From Shinisaurus crocodilurus (Eukaryota; Chordata; Lepidosauria; Squamata; Shinisauridae), in the NCBI GenBank assembly GCA_021292165.1, contig CM037879.1, positions 263,631,921 to 263,695,920 of the forward strand: a stretch of DNA of 64,000 nt, given 5' to 3'. The position numbers were made by a program, and so were the translations under genes. Shown one piece after another: positions 44,805 through 57,002 of the stretch (position 1 is the stretch's first letter; the number at the start of each line of letters is the position of its first letter). The notes below the pieces were generated by a model. It worked only from the letters and a program-made list of their open reading frames with translations. It ran no database searches and was not told the origin of the DNA.

Positions 44805-45200
44805 TCACATTCTTTATTTGATTTCTCTTAATTTATTTTCAGAACTGATATTCCACCTTTCTTTATCAATAATAAACACAATTAGAAAGAAACAACAAAA
44901 CACAATAAAAAAAATACAAAATGCAAAAAGAGCAGCAGCAATAAAACATCTCCTCCCCTTTTACCAAAAGCAAAACCACCATCACAATTGCAATTGCAAG
45001 AAACAGTAATGCTTGAATCAGAGCAAATGATGAAAGACAAACCAGCAGAAAGCTTTTTGAAAGAGCCAGGTTTTGGCCTGATGCCTGAAAGAGGGCAGTG
45101 TTAGGGCCTAATGTGGCTCTCTGGGGAAGGTATTCCATAAAGTTGGTGTCACTACCAAAAAGGTTCTGCTTGTAGTAGATGCCTGCCAAATTTCATTCAG
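44805..45200 (-). mobile_element. L2/CR1-clade LINE 3' end
   Basis: gatattccacctttctttat at the 3' edge, then cctgatgcctgaaagagggc, gctctctggggaaggtattc and accaaaaaggttctgct. Confidence 0.75.
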
Positions 45201-45563
45201 CACCAGCGCCTGGAGTAAGGCCTTAGATTTGCTAGCAAGTGTAGCCACTAGAATTGTACACATCAGTTTGGGGAAGAGCCACGGGTCTCATGAATCGAAT
45301 CTCTGAACTTTTTTTTACAAAACAGGTCCAAACCTATTGAAAACTGAGGCCCCTTTGTTCAGAGTCAAACAGAGAGGCCTCCGGGATACTTCTGGCATCC
45401 TTTTCCCAGGTTGTGCGCACACTCAAATATAGGATCTGAGACATAATCCTCAAATGGAAATTTCATGACTGCCACCGACAGGAGTGGCCCCATGTGTCTT
45501 TTTCTCTCCCACAGAATGTCTGGTAAACTAAAATGTATGCCATGCCATACGTTTTATTGTCTG

Positions 45564-45730
45564 CAGGGCCGGTGCTACCATTACGCCAACTAGGCAGCTG
45601 CCTAGGGTGCAGGGCTAAAGGGGGCGTCAGAAATGCCTTGGGGGGGGAAAGACAGCGCTCTCAAGTGGGAAGGGGGGGCGCTAAATATCTGATCTTGCCT
45701 AGGGCACCAAACTGCCTTGCACCGGTCCTG
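45564..45730 (+). mobile_element. 167-bp hAT-type MITE, copy 2
   Basis: cagggccggtgctaccatta to gcaccggtcctg. attgtctg lies at 45556-45563 and 45731-45738. Confidence 0.96.
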
Positions 45731-45814
45731 ATTGTCTGCCATTCATAGTGGATGGGGAATGCACAAGATACTGTGATATGAGTTATAAGTCGTAAGCAGT
45801 CTGCCCACCTAGAA

Positions 45815-45921
45815 AGAGATTGACCACAGCTAAGAGCTAGGAAAGACTCCTGTCTGAAATGCTGGATTGTACATAGCAAGATGGACCAGCACTCTGACTC
45901 AGTATAAGGCAGCCTCCTGTA
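45815..45921 (+). mobile_element. tRNA-derived SINE (Ala-like), 3' part
   Basis: gctaggaaagactcctgtct, gctggattgtacatagcaag, agatggaccagcactctgac and tataaggcagcctcctgta. Confidence 0.7.
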
Positions 45922-46397
45922 ACCCTAGCCACTCTAATGAGGTATGTGGTTTGGTCACACCTGTATATTATAGGTGCAGATGAGGTTCCAGCTTGCACAA
46001 CTCTTCCTGATTAGAAGCCAAATATAACATCTTGTTTGCTATCCTTTATCGGCATCCTTTAGTCAACCTTTAATTGCTGAAAATTCTTAAGAAATAGAAA
46101 AGGGGGTGGGGGGTGGGAAAGCCTTCCAAAGATTGCAATTTATTTTTAATGGCCTGCTGTCTGACTGCTAGAGGGATAAACAACATTACACAGAATGCAG
46201 CAGCCAACAGATCCATTTCCAGAAAGTTATTAATAAACTTGCAGACAAACTAGGCTCAGAAATGAAGAACTTAGTGGGGAGAGCATATGTTTAAAATGTT
46301 GTGCCACTTTTGCCCAGAGTGCCCATCTATACATGTAAAATCTGGAAGTGTGGGGAGAATCTTTATTTAGTTATTCAAGAACTATAGGTGTATCATA

Positions 46398-46925
46398 AGA
46401 ATAGAAGAAGAGCCATGCTGGACCAGGCCAAGGGTCCATCTAGTCCAGCATTCTGTTCACACAGTGGCCAACCAGCTGCCCAAAGGATCCCAAAAGCAGG
46501 ACATGAGTGCAACAGAACCTTCCTGCCCATGTTCCCCAGCAACTGGAGTACATAGGCATATTGCCTCTGATACTGGAGGAAGCATATAGCCAATCAGGAC
46601 TAGTAGCCATTGATAGCCTCCTCCATGAATTTGTCCTATCCCCTTTTAAAGCCCTCCAAATTGGTGGCCATCACTACATCTCGTGGAAGTTAATTCCATA
46701 CTTTAACTATGTGCTGTGTGAAGTAGTATTTCCTTTTATCTGTCCTGAATCTCCCACCAATCAGCTGCATGGGATGTCCCCGGGTTCTAGTATTATGAGA
46801 GAGGGAGAAAAATGTCTCCCTGTCCACTATCTCCACACCATGCATAATTTTGTACACCTGGCTGTCATGTCTCCCCTAACTTGCCTTTTTTCTGAGCTAA
46901 ACAATCCCAGCCACTGTTACCTTTC
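46398..46925 (-). mobile_element. CR1/L3-type LINE 3' region, best copy
   Basis: Ordered phrases: agagccatgctggaccaggc, gtggccaaccagctgcccaa, gccattgatagcctcctcca, tgaatttgtcctatccccttt, gaagtagtatttccttttat, gttctagtattatgagagag, gcataattttgtacacctgg. Read on the minus strand these give the 3' part of a CR1-clade LINE. Confidence 0.85.
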
Positions 46926-47700
46926 CTCACAGGGCTGCAGTTCAGAACTGGGTGCATATTCATTAGCAGATGGGGCTCTCATCTGAGTGCATGGCTCCCT
47001 TTCCTCTTCTGTCAGTGGTGTTGGGAAACCAAGGCCAAGGGCATGAGCTTTAACTTTCCCGAGAAAGTTTAATTTTCTCTGGATGGCATACGCTTGCTTT
47101 CTACAGCAGCCATCCCCAGTAGCTGCAGCAGCCACCATCTTCCCCCCACCCCAATGCCTCTGACTGGTGACCAAAGTAACTTTGCTACGTTGGGGGTAGA
47201 GTCCAGAGGCGCAGGCGTTGCAAGAGGAGACATTGGCTGCTGCAGCTACCCAGCTCTTTTCAACACCAGGTCCTTAATTTTCAAAAATAAAATACTATAC
47301 ATTTTTAAATCCTGTGACAGACTTTGGCGGGCGCCCCAAGACCCATGGGCCCCCAGTATCTGCCCTATCATGCTGCGTGCTGACGCTGGGCATGAATGTA
47401 AGGCAAATCCCTCTGTTCCTAAATGCATGCTTAGCATTGGGCACTTTCTTTTTTCAGGAAAAGCAACCATGCGGGGCACCAACTAGGATCATGATCACAG
47501 AGAGCAGGGCTTAACCCTTTCCCCCCTGAACTGCTTTCCCAAAAAATCCCTCCAGCTGTTATTTCCCTCAAAGCTGCCTGTTTACTGCTTACTGTTACAT
47601 GATGCAGCTTGTCCCCCAATCTGTTAGTAGCACTCCAAAATGTGATATGAGAAGCGGACCTGACTGTGGCATCTGTCATGTTCAGTGGTCTAGAGGCACA
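46926..47700. other. Intronic stretch with no recognised feature
   Basis: No family recognised. ORFs here lack family-like residues. Confidence 0.35.
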
Positions 47701-48083
47701 TGGGCTTGCAGGGACGTAGCTCCAGCACTGTTTTATCAGCAGGGATGCCAATGTCATCTGCCACCGCCACCCCACTCGGCAGAATTCCCTGTTCCTGCTG
47801 AACTTAGCTGCAATTCTCACAGTAGATGGGGGGTGGGGGTGGGGAGTGAATTTGTTCTCTATCGTGCAAAGTATTTTGCAGTGGTTTGGTCTTCTTGAAT
47901 GGGCAATTAAGAGACTCATTGGCTTTACAAAGACTTGCTCCTGATGGAGATAAAACTGCTAGAACTGGTTTGTCGATCTGGATCAGCATGGCTCCCTGCA
48001 TTTTTGCACTCTGCTTGGGGCTTGGGGGCATGGCTATGGGGGCGGTCATGATGAGTGCCTGCCCTTCAAAAATTCATCGCTAC
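47701..48083. mobile_element. Possible hAT-like element
   Basis: Starts cagggacgtagctcc and ends gctacaccactg, loosely inverted ends. Flanks do not form a clear duplication. Confidence 0.3.
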
Positions 48084-49860
48084 ACCACTGATTGTGTTGC
48101 TATACTGAGAGATACCAAAAATATTAAATCCACAGAATCCAGAATCCACTGGCATAGGGACATGATTCATGCATCATCAGAGCAGTGTCACAGCCACCTT
48201 TCTGTGGCCCTGTGGCCCACACTGCTCTGTAACATTTATTTTCCATAAAAACATCACAAGATGATATCAGAAGGAAGGAGCCAAGTCATTCACTCAACTC
48301 AAGCGTTTCCACCATCTGTTACCAGACAGTGTGGGATCAGATTATATGGATGCAGCTCCCACACCTGTGTAGTAATTTATAAATTCAGTGATAGTTTAGT
48401 ATGAAATCATGTGACAAAGAGATTCAGGTTCTACAGTGCACCAAGCAGCAGATAAACTACATCCAAGCTTCTATCAGTTTTAAGTGGAAGCTTTAAGTAG
48501 ACCGATGTCTACATTGGTAACAGAGTCGGTAGCCTCTCACATAACACAAGAGCTCCACATCTCTGTAAATCAAGTCCTTCAACTTAAAGGATGGCAGAGG
48601 CAACAGACCAAGAGATGACTCGAAACAGTCAAGAACAACACGGGTAGTGACCTCCTCTCTAAACAGTGCAGTGAAAAGCTGTGATAAATTCATGTGGGCG
48701 CCGCAGCCAGACTGGTGCCAGAACTCTCTATTACACAATAGACCTATATTTGTACAAGTATGAACTTTATTCCCATTCTTTGCTTTGCAGTGGTTTACAG
48801 CAATCCATTTCCATTTAACTTAAAAGGAAAGCAGATGGTAACGCATATTCTTAATGCCAGCTTCATATCTAGTATGAGATTCAAATTAGGCAGTACAGAT
48901 AAGCTAGCACAGGAAGATGGATGAGTGACACACACACCCTTGCTATTGTGTCAAAATCGGTATGGGCCAGTTAAATTGTGTTACTGCGATACCTCTCTTT
49001 AGGAGTAGGGTGTCTGTCTATGCAACAACCATCACAATTGGCCAGGACATTTTTTTCCCCTGCAGAAAAAGAAATACAAAATATGTTCACTGGGTAGGCA
49101 AATTCTAAAACAAAATTTGTGCAATTTCAATATACGGTTGTTGACTGGAAGAGTTAGACCAGGCATCAACCTTCCCCCCCCCCCCGCTTTTTTTTTTTTT
49201 TTTAAGTGAAAACTCCATTCTTTTCTGGATCAAACTACAGCATGATCCAGTCTTCCTATAATTTATTGTGTTTATTTAAGCCAGAGTTTGAATCCAATGA
49301 AACAAAAGGAAAGAACAGCTGCCAATTTAAAAAATAATAAGAAAAGTATCACTGAGAAACATCTTTAAATGTTCTTAGGATTCAGGTCAAGCTCCCAGAA
49401 AACTTGGAATGGAAACCATGCAAGAAAAGCATTACTATGATGATCATAAAGGGAAACTGAACTTATTGACCTTGACTCACATATAGGAAGGTGGAAAAGT
49501 CTTTGGAGTTTCTCACTGTAAGAACAAAGATTGGGGAGGAGGGAATTATTCTTATTATTCTTATTATTATTCTTATTAATGCAGGCATTCAGCCTGCTCT
49601 TTTGAGGGCTAAATGTGTGGAGGGGGGATGTGAGTGAGCACACAAGCCCTGCCCACAATGTCCCTAGCCCCACCCACTCTGTCTCCAACCTTCCTGTGTT
49701 GAGGGAGAAGTTCTGAAGGGGCCTCCTACTTGTATTCGCTGGAATGCAAGCAGAAGCCTCCACAAGATCAGGAACCATATTTTATCAGGGTTTAGGGTGG
49801 TCAAAAAAGAGGAAATGCATCACTTTAAAAGAGGACAAAAGAGGACACAGGTTTGTATGA
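48084..49860. other. Intronic stretch with no recognised feature
   Basis: C and T runs near 49173-49203 and a TTA-rich tract near 49548-49580. About 49795-49850 (ggtcaaaaaagaggaaatgc) may be a repeat Y end. Confidence 0.4.
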
Positions 49861-49862
49861 TA

Positions 49863-49867
<5 letters not shown>

Positions 49868-49924
<57 letters not shown>
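49868..49924 (+). repeat. (TG)n(GA)n compound microsatellite
   Basis: About 13 TG units then about 14 GA units. Confidence 0.97.
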
Positions 49925-49926
<2 letters not shown>

Positions 49927-50154
49927 CATACTCTCCTTCCATTGAATCCAACTTCCTCCTTATCATCAGGGGATCTTCTTGGCGTTGCAAAATCCAAACT
50001 TTTCTCAGCTTTCACACAGATTGCTAACAGAAAACCTTTTAACATCATGGCTCACAGCCCAAAAGACCAAGAGATTAAAGAAGACAACACATTGACCCAG
50101 TTTGCATAACATGGGAGGTTAGCATAAGTGCATACAGGGTGCATGCAGCCCTAT

Positions 50155-50412
50155 TTTTAATATGCAACCCCTGACTGTGCTGACTGGGTGTTGCACCATG
50201 TCATCTGAACCCAGTCATCGTGGGTTATTTGAGGGTTAACCAACCCTTGCTTATCCCATGATTTGCAGTAGGGGTTAAGTGATAGTTGTTTAACCCTCAA
50301 ATGACCCACAATGACCCGGTTTAGATGACCCCTGAATGGTCTGATCGTGGGTTGCACAATCAAAATGGCAGCTGCATGGAACCAGCACATGCCGCAGCTC
50401 ATCATGGGTTAA
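50155..50412. mobile_element. Foldback element, related to 62281-62699
   Basis: Inverted blocks such as catcgtgggttatttgaggg and tttaaccctcaaatgaccca. tcatctgaacccagt is near the left end and atgacccctgaatggt near the right. Confidence 0.55.
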
Positions 50413-50603
50413 ATGGTTTCTTTTTCCTTTGGTTTCTGAGATATTAGGATGCAACCTAGTTCGCCGTAGTTTGAACTAAACAATTATTTCACCCGTTCTA
50501 TCCGTTGTGATTTATAGACACCTAATTCCCTATTAAAAATTCTCCTGCTGTTTCAGGGATTTGGGGTAGGTCCTGCCTCAGACAGGGAGTCCAAAAGGCT
50601 TAA

Positions 50604-50822
50604 GAGCTGGTATAATATAGTGGTTAAGAGTGTGATATGTGAGCCAGCATGTCCATGGCTTAAATGTACTGTCAGCCATTAGCTCACTGGGTCATCTCAG
50701 CTAACCAATATCTCTCAACTTCAGACCCTACCCCCATCTATAATTAGGGAATAATGACACTCTTGTTAGGATTAGTGTGACAAAGTATGTGAAGCACTTT
50801 GAGCACTTATAAATGCTATATG
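50604..50822 (+). mobile_element. MIR (CORE-SINE) relic
   Basis: ataatatagtggttaagagt, then cattagctcactgggtcatc, ctctcaacttcag and gtgaagcactttgagcactt align in order to the amniote MIR consensus layout. Confidence 0.75.
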
Positions 50823-50947
50823 TACTAGGCTTTATTATGTTATGCAATGGCAAGTGCTCATTTCTGAACACACGTAGCAGAAAGACACAAAGTAATGGTG
50901 CCTCTGTGGTATGTGCACAGAGGTCTAAATCCAAAGAATCTAAGGGC

Positions 50948-51028
50948 TCAATTCTATGCCTGTTTAGACAAAAACAAAAAAGTCCTACAACTCCTAGCAA
51001 TCCCCAGCCAGCATGTATTGCGCCCTTA
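50948..51028. mobile_element. Harbinger-like short MITE, deleted
   Basis: gggctcaattctatgcctgt, then aaaagtcctacaactcc and gtattgcgccc. TAA precedes and TTA follows. Confidence 0.65.
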
Positions 51029-51461
51029 GCTGTATTTAAGTTTCATTGAAATCAATAGAACAAGTTAGTTGCAAGTTGCAACTCATTCATTAATTTAAAT
51101 GGGACTTTGCTTTCTTTGCATTTGGGCCCTTGCACCTTCTGCATAATTTGGTATAAATTTATTGACTTTATTAACAAACAAAGGTTCCCAGAAACAAAAG
51201 ACACTGGCATGTCATGGACAGATATGGAAAAATACATGTCGATAATTGCAAATAAATCTTAAACCATGATGAACTTCTGTGGATAAATATACGGTTATTA
51301 ACATATTGAACCTCCTGTGATTCCTGTTAACTGTAATTGGATTTTTTAAATGTAATATATGTGTTTTGCTAGTTGAAAAAGTTGTAATATTTTCTATACA
51401 CTAATTGATTATATTGAAAACATGTGATTTAAAACTCAATAAAATAATAATTTAAAAACCA

Positions 51462-51535
51462 TTAGCCATACTAGGTGGGACTGATGGGAGTTGGAGTCCA
51501 AAAACATCTGGAAGGTGACAGGTTGCCCACCCCAA
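51462..51535. mobile_element. Palindromic MITE half
   Basis: ctgatgggagttggagtcca, aaaacatctggaaggtgac and aggttgcccacccc. Confidence 0.7.
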
Positions 51536-51548
51536 TTTTATATGAAGA

Positions 51549-51612
51549 CTCTGTGTGTGTGTGTGTGCATGCTCGTGTGTGCGTGTGCGCGCGCATGCAC
51601 ATGCACATGCAC
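51549..51612 (+). repeat. (TG)n and alternating purine-pyrimidine tract
   Basis: ctgtgtgtgtgtgtgtgcat is followed by gtgtgcgtgtgcgcgcgcat and cacatgcacatgc. It is a potential Z-DNA-forming run. Confidence 0.9.
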
Positions 51613-51740
51613 CATCCTAAGGAATCTGAAGATTATAGTGGAATATCTTCACTAGGTCCTCTACTAGGGCCAAGGTCACAAAGAAGTGGTCAAGCTTTTG
51701 AGTTCATTAAAATTCTTCATCAGTGTGATATTAAGACAGA

Positions 51741-51832
51741 TCTCCCCATCCTGGCACTCTCCAGACAGGTTGGACTACAACTCCCAGCATCCCCCAGCCA
51801 CCATCTGGAAGGTGCCAGGTTGGGAAAGGCTG
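51741..51832. mobile_element. Palindromic MITE, short
   Basis: ctccccatcctggcactctcc, ctacaactcccagcatcc and gtgccaggttgggaaaggctg. Confidence 0.75.
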
Positions 51833-52154
51833 TATTATGGCATAGAGACTTAACTATGCCCTTAAGCACAACCCAACATCCCAATTGCCACCCTCTTCCT
51901 AGGAGAAACCCAGTTGCAGGCCTATGTTAGGAGCCCTAATGTGAAACTGTACAAAACCCTGTTATAAACCAAGTAAATTACCAAAGCGTATGTAAGCTTG
52001 AATTCTGTTAAGGTTCAACAGTATCACGATCAGGCTGGGTATCATTAAGCAAAATGTAAAAAGTGGGTGGAGAGTGAAAAGAATTGTGTTGATCAAGATG
52101 AAAAAGCCCAAGTCTGCCATTCATAATAGTCTTAAATGGAATTGGGGCAGGGGG

Positions 52155-52560
52155 TCATTTATTTAATGTATTTCTGAATTGCCCCTCCACTCAATAAGTG
52201 CTATTTACAATAAAACCATAAAGACAAGAAAATGCAACAATTCCAAACAAAACAAAACTCAAACTAAACTGGTAAAAGGCATGCATTGCAATAAAACAGA
52301 ACACTCTAAATTCAACACTGGCAGTAATCACTAAAACCTCAGGAGAACAGTATTGTTTTTTGCCAGCTGTCAAAAGGCAAATAATGAGGGAAGCAACCTG
52401 ACCTACCTGGAATGGAGTTCCACTACTGGGGCACTGCTACACAGAAGGCCCTGTTAGACTTAGGCCGTACTTGGTGCAAAAAGATCTTAAGGTACACCAA
52501 AAGCTATAGGGGCAGAGGAGCACAGCTTTTTGCCCTTTGAAAATATAAAAGCCAGCAGTT
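52155..52560 (-). mobile_element. L2/CR1-clade LINE 3' end
   Basis: atttatttaatgtatttctg and tgcccctccactcaataag at the 3' edge, then atggagttccactactgggg and cagaaggccctgttag. Confidence 0.7.
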
Positions 52561-52831
52561 ATTTGGGTCTATTTCTAGCACTAATCAGAAGACATGGGTC
52601 CCTTGTGAGGCCAAAAGCAGAAGTCAAGAAAACGTGGTTATCCTAACATTAGCATAGCTGGAGGTTGGACAAATCTTACAGATTTGCATAGGAGTTGATG
52701 TACTTGACTTTCCCTGAAGACACCTATTGACTTCATACAAGAAGTTCATCACGTTGCTGTTAATAATCTAACTAGTAGAGAGCCCTGAGACCCTCTCTAT
52801 GTACAAAATCCATACAATGAATGATAAATAA

Positions 52832-53072
52832 AGAGCCCATGTGGCGTAGTGGTGAGAGTGTTGGACTGGGACCCAGGAGATCAGGGTTCTAGTCCCCGCT
52901 CGGCCATGAAACTCACTGGGTGACTTTGGGCCAGTCACTGACTCTCAGCCTAACCTACCTCACAGGGTTGTTGTGAGGATAAAGTGGAGAGAAGGAGGAG
53001 GATTATGTAAGCCGCCTTGGGTTCCTTGCAGGAAAAAAGGTGGGGTATAAATATAATAAATAAAATAAATAA
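52832..53072 (+). mobile_element. tRNA-derived SINE (GTGGCGTAGTGGT type), copy E, full length
   Basis: gcccatgtggcgtagtggtg, ggttctagtccccgctcg, gggtgactttgggcc, ctacctcacagggttg and the aataaataaaataaat tail. Confidence 0.9.
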
Positions 53073-54310
53073 AATTAAGACATACTTGATAAAATGTTCA
53101 GGCACAAACCCCAATCAAGGCATTGGTGTAGTTATACAGTCACTAATGCGCATAGACAATGGCACATAAGCAGGGTCTGCCTCATTCACCTTGATTTATT
53201 TACTGATGGATGGATTTGGAATTGTAGCTCACCCCATCTCAAGGGATTGGGGTGGATCATAGTAAATTTTGTTTTTCTACCGGACTCTGGAATAAAAAGC
53301 ATCTCATGGCTGCCTCCAGCAGATGTTGGGCTCTGATGAATCTTCTGGGAAAGGGAATTCCAAAGCTCAGGGCCATCCATCAAGAATGCCTAATAAGCAG
53401 TCCTAGATGTGCCTACTCAGAATTAAGTCCCATCGACTTCCATGGAATTTACTCCCAGGTAAGGGTGCATAAGATTGCAGTCTGGGTGTTCTTGCAGCCG
53501 TGAGTTGCTGCATAGTCAGTATATTTGGTCCTTTGTTGGCAAATTTTAAGTGGCTCATACAGAGCTCCATGTGCACATCAGAGCCCTGTGGTGCTTAGAA
53601 TGAGGGTGAGTGTCCAGAAAAGGCTCCAACGGTCAGTAGATGGAGTGGGTAGAGGTGAGAGTGTGTGAAATGAATAGAAAGAGAAGAGTTGATGGGATGT
53701 AGACCATGGACCCTGCACGATGCTGCAATTGCCCACAGGTAGTTTACCTTGGCACCTGTTTCTTCACTGTCCATTCCTTCACGAAAACGCAACAATCCTC
53801 TCTACCAACTTCTAATTATCTTATCGCAGTCCTTGATAAATCTGCTTGGCAATTCCCTTTCCAGTTGACTCTGTGTCCAACACAGCATTTTTCTTGCCAA
53901 AGCGTTCCCCACCCCCACCCCCCTTTCTGGCAGGGTCTACAGCTTTCCAGCCACGGAATCGGACCTAGGCTTGTAAACTCTTGACGGGTTGGCAACACTC
54001 TCACCCTCTAGAGCATTGTATTGGTCTAAAGCAATACATCATATCAGTTCTCACTCTCTTGCTGGCCCTCCTCTACAAAGGGTTGTGTAAATGCTATAAA
54101 ATTTCCAACTCAGATCCCAGATCAATTCTACCTATAGGTCCTGCTCTTCACACCACCCCAGCTGGCTTTGCAAACTACTGTGTGGAGGACACGGGCCATA
54201 TCACATGCTTTGTAGACTTAACAGCTTCCCAACCACAGCCTTAGAAAGAGGGCACAGTGCAGTGCAACTATGTGTGAGAGTAAACACTTTTCCAAAGTAC
54301 AGAGTTGACA
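53073..54310. other. Intronic stretch, one weak LINE-like part
   Basis: About 53190-53395 (gtagctcaccccatctcaag, gaattccaaagctcagggcc) may be a degraded minus-strand L2-clade 3' end. tactcagaattaagtcccat near 53417 is a short dispersed repeat. Confidence 0.35.
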
Positions 54311-54311
54311 G

Positions 54312-54313
<2 letters not shown>

Positions 54314-54350
<37 letters not shown>
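54314..54350 (+). repeat. (GA)n microsatellite
   Basis: About 18 GA units. Confidence 0.97.
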
Positions 54351-54355
<5 letters not shown>

Positions 54356-54537
54356 AAAAGATTAAGCAATTTTTTAGAATCTGCCACTTGGAAGAGGAAA
54401 ATCTATTACCCCTTTCCACTGTGGGACACGTTGTCTAGCACAGGGGTGGGCCAAAGGTATATTGGTAGATCTCAGGGTGATTTGCAGTAGATCAACAAGA
54501 GTTGGGCTCCCCATGGTTTAATCATAGCAAGAATTAA

Positions 54538-54742
54538 GGGCACAATCCTAGGCATGTTTAGACAGAAAAAAGTCATACAGAAAAAAGGGTGGCCGGGTGA
54601 CCGGCCAGATGGGCGATTAATAAATATAATAAATAAAAATAAATAAATACAACTCCCAGCATGCCCCAGCCAGCCATGTTGGCTGGGGCATGCTGAGAGT
54701 TGTATGACCTTTTTCTGTCTAAACGTGCATAGGATTGTGCCC
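54538..54742. mobile_element. Harbinger-like MITE with an L2-type tail inside
   Basis: gggcacaatcctaggcatgt and acgtgcataggattgtgccc are inverted ends flanked by TAA on both sides. The left arm is broken at about 54583-54649 by ccagatgggcgattaataaa and an AAT-rich tail also seen at 58890-58935. Confidence 0.85.
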
Positions 54743-55430
54743 TAAAATGCTCCCACACACTCAAATTAGACTGTTTTAATTAAGAAAGTTTGCAGGGTGT
54801 GTGTGTTAAACCAGGCATGAATCTTTATGCGTGAAAGGACTATGAGCTCAGTTCTGGTACTGAAAACAAATTCCTGGGCTGAGCATGTGGTTCTTAATTC
54901 CAAGTGCACAGAATCCCCACTGACCCATCATTTTGTATCTGGCTCTGGTTGATGGATCTTGAGGTTCTAGTTAAAAGGGGAAAAAATGTAGATCCATCAA
55001 GTCTGTGCACCCCTAGTCTAACAAACAAATGTTAAATTTACACAACCTGTTGATATTACAATCTGTTCTTCCATAATGCATGCAAAGAAGCCAGCAAGAC
55101 TTTCTGCACAAGGCCAACATCCAGGGATGCCACCAACCTCATACACATATCATACACAGGGCTTTTTTTCTGGTGGAACTCACCGGAACTGAGTTCCAGC
55201 ACCTTTTCTTCTATTAATTGCATTACAATTTAATCGCCATCTACTCCCGAGGAAATGTAATCCAAGAGTTCCAGTACCTTTTTCTCCAGAAAAAAAGCAC
55301 TGCTCATACACATATCAGAAGAGCCCCCTACATATCTAACCATCCATCCATTCATGGAATGTATACTGTCCTTCCCAGACAAAATTCCCACATCCTGCTT
55401 CCTAGATCTGCCAAGATTTCCCCACCATTG

Positions 55431-55573
55431 CAGGGGTGGGAAATAAGTGGCTCTCCATAGTTGTTATATACTCCAACTCCCATCAGCCCCAGACAGCATG
55501 GCCAATAGCCCATGATGATGGGAGTTATAGTCCAACAGCATCTGGAGGGCAGCAGGTTTCCCACCCCTCCCCT
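55431..55573. mobile_element. Palindromic MITE
   Basis: caggggtgggaaataagtgg to gtttcccacccctcccctg with tccaactcccatcagcccc and its inverse. Confidence 0.75.
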
Positions 55574-55739
55574 GGGAGATGTGGTGGTTCCAAAGGCCTG
55601 ACCATTGGACATTACTGGAGCAATATGCTTGCCTCCATGCCACTCCAGGAATGTCAAAACAGGAGAACCTCATGGGTCGGGCAACTGACCAGGTCCATTC
55701 CCGTACTAGCAATACCGGTTCCCAGAAAGAGGTGACAGT

Positions 55740-55990
55740 AGAATTGGAAGGATCCAGATAATTTGGCTTGCCTATGTGACTGGAAAACCCCATGGGTTGG
55801 ATCCAGGACTTGCCTTCCAAAGATGTAAGGGCTCCACTCATAGAAGCTGCCTCTGCCCAATCTTCAGGGATCCACCACCCAATTCAGCAATTATCTGTGT
55901 AACATTTCCAGAGTGCTGGAGGGGCTGCTCTGGGGAAGAGGGGCAGGGAAACCTGCTTCCACCAGCCCAGTTTCACATGCCTAAATCTGG
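55740..55990 (+). repeat. Unclassified dispersed repeat Z, copy 2
   Basis: gggttggatccaggac, ttgccttccaaagatg, aagggctcc and tttccagagtgctggagggg parallel 11140-11290. Confidence 0.4.
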
Positions 55991-56148
55991 ATCCAACCCC
56001 ATATGTATGTACATACACAGGCCCAGGCACAACCTCTTTACCTTTAATAATTGTGCAGAAGAGGGGACCTCAGCAGAAGCAGTTATTCTCACCCTTGGAA
56101 AAAAGGTGTACCTGTGCTGAAATGCCTTCATCTACATAACCATCAAAG

Positions 56149-56398
56149 CTCATGCCCAGGGGCCAAATCCAGCCCACCTGGGGGCCAAATCCAGCATTCC
56201 CCAAATGTCCATGCCCAGTTCCCCTGGCCCCACCCCCTCTCCCCCAACCAGTGATTGTTTTGTGCTTTCCTGGCTTTTGTGCAGTTCCCCGCCACAAAGG
56301 CTTTTGCCTTTGACCCCACCCACCACTGGAATGAGGCCTCCAAGAGCTTCCATGAAATGGAATTTGGCCCTCGGGCTGCAAGGGATTTTGCACCCCTG
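56149..56398 (-). mobile_element. hAT-type family B with target duplication
   Basis: Ends ctcatgcccaggggcc and gattttgcacccctg. Flanks catcaaag and cattaaag differ at one base. Confidence 0.8.
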
Positions 56399-56459
56399 CA
56401 TTAAAGGAAACAAGGGCTCTATCCTCATATGCATGCAGTCCGGGTGTATTTTTCTACTA

Positions 56460-56487
56460 TTTCTCTCTCTCTCTCTCTCTCTCTCTT
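56460..56487 (+). repeat. (TC)n microsatellite
   Basis: About 13 TC units. Confidence 0.95.
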
Positions 56488-56662
56488 CCAGGGGGAGAAA
56501 AAAAACACCAAACCTTTAAAATATAAAAAAAGATGGTGGTGTATGCCGCTGGTGCAACCTCCCTCAGGATGTGAATCAGTAACTATGGACTCAGTAGCTA
56601 ACTCCGTAGCTGCGGCAGAGATGTTTCAGAACAGAAATGGGGGGGGGGGCTTTGTTCTATTC

Positions 56663-56797
56663 CAGTGTTCTCCAACCTTGGGTCCCCAGATGTTTTTGGC
56701 CTATAACTCCCAGCATGCCCCAGCCAGCATAGCTGGCTGGGGCATGCTGGGAGTTGTAGGCCAAAAACATCTGGGGACCCAAGGTTGGAGAACACTG
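56663..56797. mobile_element. Hairpin hAT MITE, exact 8-bp target duplication
   Basis: Near-perfect arms, 135 bp. ttctattc lies at 56655-56662 and 56798-56805. Confidence 0.97.
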
Positions 56798-57002
56798 TTC
56801 TATTCAGTGCAAGATCTGGTTTTGGTGGGGCGGGCGAGGGCAAGAGGGCCCAGTGCACCTACTTAAAATATGAGGGCTGCCACCAACTCCCTCCTTTGGT
56901 GTGCTCACAGTGTGCCCAGTGGTTGCTCCTCTTCTTCCCCCCCCCACCACCCCACACATAATTTGAATGGATTTTATTTTTTTTTATTTTTGTACTATAT
57001 CA

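Noticed and set aside
46507..46986. 159-aa ORF
   Set aside because: Antisense to a CR1/L3-type LINE 3' region.
47431..47919. 162-aa ORF
   Set aside because: No recognisable domain, splice context or conserved pattern. Its length is not unusual for GC-richer intron.
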